Source: Alviniconcha marisindica (lineage: Eukaryota > Mollusca > Gastropoda > Provannidae). From it: DNA of 64,000 nucleotides. Every line of letters starts with the position of its first letter. The stretch's first letter is position 1. This document shows, piece after piece, positions 1 to 9,200 of the stretch. The notes under the pieces are model-generated. The model was not told the origin of the DNA. It searched no databases and was given only the letters and a program-made list of their open reading frames with translations. Location of the stretch: the NCBI GenBank assembly GCA_018857735.1, contig JABMCL010000865.1:124001-188000 (forward strand), given 5' to 3'. A program made the position numbers and the translations under genes.

Positions 1-860
1 TCATACAACACAAAATACAATACACTGTGGCACAATGTAGGGTGGGGGTGGAAGTTAGTAGGGATGAAAAGACCAAATGAACAGAAATTTAAAAAAGGAG
101 GGGGTAACCTGGTATTTGTGTTTTTATGTTTCAACTACAGCACTATATATATATTAGTAATATTACCTAATGTCTGATATAGATATACATGTATATATAT
201 TCGGGGGAATGTCAAAACACACACACGTGCGCGTGCAGACACACACAATATCTTATATGCATGTAGGTCTCCAGAGTTGCATACCTATAAATAAGGAGAC
301 ATATCCTCAAACAGTTGTTATATTGCCTTATTTTGTACACATGCATGTTTCTTTTCAGGCTAAAGAGGTCAATGCTCCAAAAGGGCAAGAGCAAGTGTTT
401 TTCATGACACAGCAGGGACAACATTAGTGGAGCATGAAGCCAGATTCGTCCTGGGAAGCACTGCAGTACTTAGGAACAGCAGAGAAATAAAGATATGTCT
501 CAATGCTGAAGTGCCAACTCACTGAAAACAAATCTTTTAAATTTATTAGGATGGGAAGAATTAGTGTTAACATGGAAAATTCTCTACGCTTTGTCATCAG
601 TTTCCAGATTTTGCATTACTGTTTCTGGTTACTTACAATGTGTTACAGTTGTTATTCCAGGTAGTGAGACTTGAATGCCAAATCAATGTCTTTCGTAATT
701 GAATTTTACCTGCTGTTAACAATAGGGTATAGGGTGAATGTACATTTGTAATTCACATGGTTTTCTGTTTTGTCAATGAAAGAGATAATAATGACAACTT
801 GGCTGTACTTTTTCTAAGTCACATACTGACTGTCCAGTGTTACATATTCCATTGTGTCCT
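1..860. other. AT-rich non-coding DNA
   Basis: No gene is recognisable. The only open frames are under 90 codons and run through purine/pyrimidine tracts and short CA stretches. No exon-like GC rise or paired splice signals are seen. Confidence 0.6.
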
Positions 861-1565
861 CTGATATGCGAGGCATCCGACACTGCATTACTTTAAATAA
901 TGGTTTCAGCCTTGTTCAGTATTTACAGCAATGTGTCAGATGTAGGAAACTAAGTGATTTTATTAGCTGTGCATATGTTTTACAGGAAAGGAAGTGTTGT
1001 GTCCACCATAGAGTTGTTGCATCCAACAGATAAAATGCTGAAAAAGGGCCTTTGACAAAATTACAACTATACAAGCAACTTGTTTAGTGCTGCAGTCATT
1101 AAAACCACTACTAAATCAGCTGGTAACATTTTGTTGCAGTGTAGGGAAATCAGCACTGTTATTTTATAAGCTGTGTATTGTGAGCATGGGAAATGTTATG
1201 TCCATCCAATAATCGTTACATCCGACAGATAAAATGTAAAAAAAATGTCGTTGATGACCTTATTTCATGCTGCAGTCATGGAAACAACTATGCTTCATAA
1301 ATTCTAATAAACACATCCTATTTTTGATTCAGTGTTGTGTTTCATTTTCATTTTATTAAAAAAATTAAAGTGGCAGTCTGTCGGATGTAACACAGGACAT
1401 CATTGTTATGATTTTGAATATGAAATAAAAAGTGAATTGAGTCAATTTAAGTTTTACTGTCTTGTTATAAACGATGGATGTTTATGTTAGATTGATAGCA
1501 GTCATTAAATTCAAGGATTAAATCAAAACAAACATTGTGTCCTGTGTTGCATCCGACAGATTCAG
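861..1565. repeat. Degenerate direct and inverted repeat cluster (atccgacaga core)
   Basis: The core 'catccgacaga' or a one-base variant occurs at about 873, 1019, 1219 and 1549 on the plus strand and at 1377-1387 on the minus strand. Around 956-1130 and 1161-1300 the similarity extends over some 150 bases, including 'gctgcagtcat', which suggests a roughly 200-bp unit that was duplicated and then decayed. No coding capacity or recognised transposon end is visible. Confidence 0.6.
1377..1560. repeat. 24-bp inverted repeat flanking ~136 bp
   Basis: The reverse complement of 1377-1400 matches 1537-1560 at 22 of 24 positions (shared core tgtcctgtgtt). Similarity fades inward on both arms. This could be the remnant of a small terminal-inverted-repeat element or an inverted copy of the surrounding repeat unit. 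Confidence 0.55.
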
Positions 1566-2810
1566 GTGTCCGTCTTTAAATGTCTTTTTCTCAGACTTGC
1601 TTCATCAAGTTATCTTTTTAAGACCTGAAATGTATATAAAAAAGACTTATCTTTTAAATGGTGTTACTTGCTAAATGACTTTTCTGCTTTTATTTTTCAC
1701 CCTAATGTCCACCTTCTAAGCAGCACCTTTTGGCACATGCTCATATATATATAATATATATTCTATCTGTGCACAAGTTATGCTCACAGTACAGTTATTA
1801 CAAAGCACTGCAGGGCTCCTGAAAATCCCCAGTCTGTGCATATTCTTGCGCTAGGACTTCAAATTCTCCCTTTAGTCTTAGATTTTCACTTGTGCATGAA
1901 ATTTCCTCTGTAGTCAGTAAAGCCCACAGTAATGACTGAAAACACCCCTGAAAAATCTGTCAAGAGCATGACGACAACCACCAATTTTTCACTGAGTCAA
2001 ACAATCCAATGGTGACAGTGCAGCGCAAAACCCTGTTGAAGCTGCACTGGAACAAACAGCAAGTTCACCTGCAGTGTCATTCTGATTCTATGACTAAAAC
2101 GTCCTCTGAATGTTTTGTTGGTTGTTGCTTTTCACTTTATCCAATCACACAAGCTGTAAGTGAATGTGAATTCTGTGTGTGTGTTTATCAGAATGGCTCT
2201 AATTAGTCTAAAAGGCATGTCTAATCCATACAGCAAACCAAGAGCACTCTGAAGAATCAGCTGATGCTATTAAGTCAATCACGAGCAGTCAACCTGAATC
2301 CAGTTGGTCTACAGCAAAAAATAAGATTTGTAGTTCACTGGGTTTTAGGAGTGACTGGCTATGACATGGACAGCCAAACAGTGAAGTGCCCCATAGGCAC
2401 AGAATGATCAGGTCAGTCAAGCTCCAACAATTAAGCTTTCAAAAAACTAATTCATATTGGGTTCAGTAAACTTTCAGCATTCAAATTTCAATGTCAACAA
2501 GAGATCAAAAAGGCACTGACCATGCACCAGGATGATGTACTGGCAAAATGTGCAACACCGATAGGCAGAAACCTATTCCTACAAAGCGGAGATTTCTGTA
2601 ACAGTTTAACACTAAGAGGTTTCTGAAACAGTCTATCATTTACTGATTTAGAGATTTCTGTAACAGTCTAACACTAACAGCACTTTACTCCCTGCTTGTA
2701 GCAGCCTTTATGTCTAACTATGCATGATCTCTCCTATTCTAAATTTGATGCTCTTATTCATGTTAAAGTACTCACAAAAAAAGGGGAGCCCTGGCACATT
2801 TTTTTTTTTA

Positions 2811-2813
2811 AAC

Positions 2814-2876
<63 letters not shown>
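2811..2876. repeat. (CA)n microsatellite
   Basis: Nearly pure CA dinucleotide run with a tata interruption near its end. His/Thr or Cys/Val frames across it are artefacts. Confidence 0.95.
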
Positions 2877-3246
2877 CAAACAACAACAAAACTAAAATGT
2901 GGATACCCTTTGGAATTTTTTGAAGTGGGTGAAAATACCCTTTTAAGATGCAAGACTTGGGACAGTCATCAAAAATGGGGAACCCTGCACTGTAACACCA
3001 TGTAACACCAAAAGTTGTAACTTGTATCTGGTCCAACACTAACAGTAACACTTAGTAACACAGCGATAGACATTTTTAAAACCAGTGTGACAGATCTATA
3101 ACTAGTATAAGGTGGTGAAAGTGGTTCACAAAAACCAGTCAGACAATTATTACTGCAGCCAGTCAGATACATGGCCCTGTACGCTACTACTACTTTACTA
3201 GAGCTCTACTAGCTAACACCTGTTTCCGTCCCCATCTAGATGCAGA

Positions 3247-3268
3247 ACACACACACACACAACACACA

Positions 3269-3299
<31 letters not shown>

Positions 3300-3303
3300 C
3301 ACA
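3247..3303. repeat. (CA)n microsatellite, interrupted
   Basis: CA run broken by 'caac' and 'cacc' interruptions, a typical imperfect microsatellite. Confidence 0.93.
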
Positions 3304-4439
3304 TTCTCTCTGCTGCATTTTTTGTTGTTATTTTTGTGTGTGAACTGGTCAAACAAAATAACCACCGATACTTAAGACCAATTGCCAATTAACTTTCAGG
3401 TATGCTGATCTTAACTGGTAAAATACAGGAAATTACCAATTAATGCAAACCCTGTAAGTGTAACACTAACAGTGTATATAAAATTTTAAAATGTCACTGA
3501 ACTTAAAGTTAAAGTTAACACTTAAGCTAATTAAATCTAAAGTCAAATGGAGCTGTACTGTTCAATGTCAGTGTTGTGCTGTGGTGCTTCCAAAGGCACA
3601 TCAACTGGACATTCTAGACTGCATATGCTTGCTTAAAAAAGTGGGGTCTATCAACTATGATCTATCAGTATCAGTTTATGGCTGCTTGGTTCACAAGTCT
3701 GTTCTGTTTATTTTATGCTGGTAACACACACCCTGCAAGTCCAGCTACCTCACTATATCAACACCACTATATGTTATATAATTGTTTATTTACATATTAA
3801 AAATTATAAGAAAATCATTACAATAGGATTAGGAAGACAATCAAGTGTCATCAATATCACATGTATACGAAAATCAGTTATTAGCATCACACTGACTCAG
3901 CAACTGCTTTTGCCCAGGATACATATTTCTCAGTTTGATTTTATCATGAGAAAATAACTGGTTTGTCATTAAATAATGTCTATTTTATTTATTGATAGGC
4001 ATTATTTACTGACTGACTCCTGAGTCGACGACACATTATGTGATTAACCAACCTCTGCGAGGAATGTTTCTAAACATTTGACACATTCTAATAGATCTGT
4101 CATTCACTTAACCACATACAACAGCGATATAATAATTCGAGTTGGAGGGGGGGAATATGAACTGCAATTTATTTTATTTAACAACAACAAAAAAGAAAAC
4201 AGTATGTCATCCAAAGATGGTCCATGAAAATTGAAATATGGAGGGTGGAGTTTCCTTTCCATAGACTAAATATACATCTCAAACAGTAAGAAAATGAATA
4301 ACCAAATGATCACTGAGCAGCTTACATGACACAATGGCAACGTAACACTTCGACTACCGATTCGCGTCACTCTAAAGCGCAGAAACACATGACATGTTCC
4401 GCTTCTAATTTAGTAGGACTTGTTCCTGTTTCTGCTGCA

Positions 4440-4823
4440 AACGAACTCATAAGGTCGAACTAATCTGAAAAGCTATGCCGTTTGGTTTGACGTAAGAACA
4501 TCAGCTGTATTCTGTGGCAATACAATACAATAAAATGTCCAAAATATATGTAACCTATGCAACAAACCTCTGTGGGTTCCAGAAATCGAGGAAAAACGAT
4601 GTTTGCTCCTAGGCTTAGTTCGCAATGTTGACCACCATCACTGATCATGTGACCGATGACGTAAAGAATCTTTCTGTTCCAAAACTAATAATAAATTTTG
4701 TTAACATGTTCTAGCAAAGTGACTTCCTAATTTTTACGAAAACTCCAAATATTCGCTGTTAAAAAATCACCAATATTTAATATTCTCTCATTTGGTCACG
4801 TGATCCATGCACACTGCAACAAC
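4440..4823 (+). promoter_or_regulatory. Proposed NOB1 promoter
   Basis: Directly upstream of the NOB1 start codon. The sequence shows two TGACGTAA bZIP/CRE-like sites (4488-4495 and 4657-4664) and a palindromic E-box TCACGTGA at 4796-4803, about 20 bases before the ATG. There is no TATA box at a suitable place. bZIP factors, USF/MYC-type E-box factors and YY1 commonly act at TATA-less housekeeping promoters; their use here is inference. Confidence 0.5.
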
Positions 4824-4832
4824 ATGGCGGCC
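4821..4832 (+). promoter_or_regulatory. YY1-like motif overlapping the start codon
   Basis: The start codon lies in 'aacatggcggcc', which matches the YY1 consensus (AAnATGGCGGC). Such motifs at the initiator ATG are frequent in metazoan ribosomal and ribosome-biogenesis genes. Binding is inferred from sequence only. Confidence 0.45.
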
Positions 4833-4895
4833 ACCACACCAGCGAAGCACGTTGTGGTTGATGCTGGAGGCTTCATTCGGAATGCTCCGATCAGG
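4824..4895 (+). CDS. NOB1: NOB1 exon 1
   Basis: Exon 1 encodes 24 codons starting at ATG and contains VVVDAGGFI, the first PIN-domain strand with its metal-binding Asp. The donor is agg|gtaaca and the exon ends in phase 0. Confidence 0.93.
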
Positions 4896-5365
4896 GTAAC
4901 AGTTTATGTTTTGATTTCAGAAATAGCACCTGTAAAAGGTTTCCATTAAGTGTGGTCGATCTCAGGAGTAAACTGAGCAAACTTTAGAGAGAGAGAGAGA
5001 AAAAAGAATGTTGTTATTTTTAATCTTCCTTTCATTTTTTCAAGTGCCATGTCTCGATGCAAGGGCGCTGCCATATTTCGCTTTGGCTGATTGAGTTTAA
5101 CGGTGTAGCACTGAGTTGCTTCACGTTTTCTAGCTTAACTATTTTCCCAGATGTTTTGCTTGAAAAAAAGCGAATACCACGTTTATCAATTTTATGATAT
5201 TTTTATTTCCCATACCAATACCATTGACTGTTAGTGTTACTACTTTTAGGCAAGCCGCATTGTCTTATATTAGAAAGAAAGATGAAGTTCTTAAAAAACT
5301 TATCCATCTAGTAATAGTAGTAGTATCATGTAGGTGATCTACATATATGTGTGTGTGTGTGTGTG

Positions 5366-5396
<31 letters not shown>

Positions 5397-6067
5397 AACA
5401 GTTAATGTTTACTACTAATGCTTGGTGATATTTTTCATGATAGACCACTATACTTAAAGTTCTGTTTCTTCAAATACCATGTATGTTATTGTTAATGTGG
5501 TTTTTGTCATGAGTTATTTGTACAGCACAGTGAGTATAACTTGGGTTAAACAATAGCACTTTATAAGAATAGCTATTATTATTCTGTTCAAAATACATAA
5601 CAACCTCAGGCCAAGTCAGGGTCACAGGCTGGTCTTTGTTGGTTTTGAATGGCAGCTGTTCTTACACTGAGTCACTGTTACAGGAGATTGGAGAGGAGGT
5701 GTACACAGTGCCAGAGGTGGTGCATGAGAGCTGTGACAGAGCCACACGGCAGCGACTCCAGGTGCTTCCCTACACACTCCACTTCAAGAAACCGTCAGCT
5801 GAAGCCATTCTCTTTGGTGAGTCAGCAGGCACCCAGGCCGACTGAATTAAGTGCCGAACACATAATGCAATATGGTATTGCCTTGATCAGACTCAAGATG
5901 CTTCCCTACACCATACACACTCCAAGAAACCATCTGCAGAAGTCATTGTCTTCAGTGAGTCAGCAGGCAACAAAGCTGACAGAGTTAAGTAGGGAACACA
6001 TAATGCAGTTTGATATCATCTTGAGCACACCAAGTGAGGGGGTTCAAGCATAACTATGTGCAGGATG

Positions 6068-6136
<69 letters not shown>

Positions 6137-6166
6137 ATCACTCACGCACATGCACACACACACACA

Positions 6167-6219
<53 letters not shown>

Positions 6220-9200
6220 CCAAGAGCACAGTGAACCCTATTAATTATATAAACACACTACAACATTTCATTCAGTAAGTTATTCTTCCTGTTAGGGGGT
6301 GGACGGTAGAGGTAGATGAGTTGTAGACAGTCTTGACAAAGGTTGATAGGCAGGTGAGCCAGTTCAAAGGAAGAACATTGAAAGGGAAAGTCAGCAGTGG
6401 TGGTGAGGTGAGGGCACAGAGACCTGTGCACGATGAAGGTGATGTTCCCACAAGAGGGACAGGAGATGGTGCGGTATTCAGGTGGTGCAAGATTGGCACA
6501 CTTGGCTTCATCACCACTAGGGTGCAGCCAGTGGTCCAGTCCATAATGAAGGTGTGAGAAAAAAATCCCCATCTCACACATAATAGAACCAACAATGAAC
6601 AAGAACAGCGGAGCTGGAGTATGCTCAGCCTGCTAGGCATGTGACCCTGACCCTGAATCAGTATTTACTCGCATGTCAGGTGAAAATGATCTCGGGTGAT
6701 TCAGGTTTCAGTTGCTGTGTTCTTATGGCATATTTAGTGTGTTTTATATGTCATATGTGTATATGTTTTATATGTCATATGTTTTATTCCATCACACACA
6801 GCCCCACCTTTGTTGTCAGTAAGCTGGCCTGCCCTCTTTCGTCACTGCCATGGCTGATTACACAGCCACCCTGAGCTCTTAGCAACAACTGTTGACTTTC
6901 CCTCCTGCCACATCACTGTGTGCACAGTTTGTGTCTCCATTGCTTCTTTTTGTCGTTGCTGTGTACTGGCCACGGACACAAATGGGCTAAGGAGACAAAA
7001 CCAGCACTTGTGGACTGACAGGTGTTTCAATTCTGTGCAAAATGGATTTTATTTTCAGTGAGCGACTTTGCCAAGAAAACAGGAGATTACAGACACCTGT
7101 CTGCCACTGACATCAGCGTCCTGGCCCTTACCTACATGCTGGAGAAGCAGCACGTGGGAGTGGACCACATCAACACAGAGCCTGTCAGAAAGGTAGGGAG
7201 TCCCCGGGTTTTTGTTTTTAAGGGGAGGGCAGTAGATGTCTGTTATTGTTTTGTTTTTTGTTTTGTTTATTTGTAGAAAATAAAAGCAATTATGCTAAAC
7301 TGCACATTAACATTTCAGCATTTAGGGAGTTGATGCATAGCATTTCATATTATTATGGTAATTACGTCATTGTACACGTTTTAGTCAGCTCAGGGGCATT
7401 GCTGTAGATTCTGAAACAGAACAAAAAATGATATGTGAGCCTCTCCCATGAAACTAGTCTTAAGTCAACCCCGGAGTAAAGGATGCAAATGTTATGCAAA
7501 ATGACCGACATTTGGCCAGATAAAATGTATTTGTAAATGTACAGAACATTTACATGTCATACACCTTTGTCCAGTTTATTACCCTAAAATAACTCTGCAA
7601 GTTTGGCTAACTCTAAACTCCTGTTGCTACAGAAAATATGCAAAATGACACCAAATCTTTCAGGGATATTTTCTCAGATGATGCTTAACAACTTCAAATA
7701 CTTCATTGAAGTGTGGCAACTTCAAAAATTATCTACTACATTCTTCATTTTCAGATACCAATATAATAAACAGCAGGGACTGCAGTTTTGAAAATTAAAG
7801 ACATCTTAAAATACCCCAAATGTGACTTAAGACTGATTTTATGGGAGAGGGTCACATATAAGCATATTGGCTCTTGTCTTAATGACTTGTTAAAAATTCT
7901 GTTTCTGACATGTTACAGCCATTGCGATTACACATTTGTATATCACACAGCAGGAGTTGATGTGTTAATAAAGGACATGATATATGTTTGTTGTTATCAT
8001 TTGAACAGCCAGCAGAATACATTGTTCCCAGCAAGGGTGCCAGCAATGACCAGCAGGCACGGATTGCTGGCTTTTTCCTGGACGATGCCACTGAAGAAGA
8101 GTGAAAGAGTAAGTCAGTCTGTTTTTTGCTTATGACATACATATTATATGACATTATGTGTGAATGTTTTTCAAATTTACAAGTTGATGAAATGCGCTCT
8201 GACTCTTAGTCTAGTACGGTAATATTTGGCAATGTGGCTAAGGGGTTGTCAGCAAAACACTCCTGCCTAGTGGTGTACCGAGTGTGCTCGGTTTGATCCT
8301 AATTTTCATCCAGACTCAAAACTGTAGTTTCTCTTTCAGTCTGGTGGAAAAACATGGGTAATGTTGAGTACTTTGAGTGAGGGTGAAAGGCATGTTGCAC
8401 CCCTATGCTGCAGAAGATCCCTAGACAGTAACAGTTCAAAAATTGAAGAGAGATGTGGAAGTTTGCCTGACTGCCTTGGCAAAATTAAGCAGTATTCCCC
8501 AGTGCTTTACCGCAAGTGAACACTGAAACATTCCATTGACCATTGCCAGTGGGCACAGCTTCTTGTGAGTTGCTGCAGCTGTACCCAGGTATAGGTACCC
8601 CAGATTCCTGCAAGGGATTCATCAAGTGCTCAAATGAAAATACTTTAATGATGCAGCTGACTTCAGAACTGTGATAAGCAGGTGCTCTCGATTTGTTTGG
8701 CAGAAAGCCAACAGCCCCTCAGTTGAAGAAGAAACAGAAGCGGCTGCTCCAGAGAAGTTGGACGCAGACAACACAGCCGTTCCCAAGGGTGACAGTGGAG
8801 ATGTTCTCCCAGAAGCGCTACTGGAGGAAAGAGAAGACAGCGAGGAGGAAGAGGATGCAGAAGGTGATGACGATGATGATGAAGGATGGATAACGCCCTC
8901 CAACATCAAAGAGGTGAAACGACAAATGGGGATTGGAGTTGCAGAGACTGAGCAGTCGCGCGTCAGCGTGGCCTGTCTCACCACAGACTTTGCTATGCAG
9001 GTAAAGAGGAGCATGGTTGCTGACAGGTTGTGTATGCTGACAGTATTTGTTTTTTTTGGTTTGCTTTTTTAAGGTGTGCACATTATATTCTGTACCTCTC
9101 TCTATATATATCTACACGAGATTGTAGGTGTGTTTTATGCTTGTGTATAATCAAATTTGTGTATATGACAGTTTGTATGGACACAAAACAAGATTTCTGT

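Larger units (their letters stand above)
1566..4439. other. Non-coding DNA with microsatellites
   Basis: No exon or gene is recognisable. The stretch contains two CA arrays (listed separately), poly-T and poly-A tracts and short AT-rich open frames without family resemblance. A distal promoter or the end of an upstream gene cannot be excluded. Confidence 0.5.
5817..7058 (+). other. NOB1 intron 2
   Basis: Phase-1 intron with gtgagt...ttttcag ends. It contains the exon 2 duplicate, two CA arrays, an antisense Cys-rich open frame (6258-6602) and, near 6655-6700, a segment similar to the foldback in intron 7 ('tttactcgcatg'). Confidence 0.85.

Noticed and set aside
6034..6244. Open frames of repeated His-Thr or Cys-Val
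   Set aside because: Direct translation of CA microsatellites. The same holds at 2714-3051, 16235-16555, 37769-38031 and similar places.
8228..8300. A functional tRNA gene
   Set aside because: Box A and box B are present, but no cloverleaf with paired acceptor stem could be built. A SINE head fits better.
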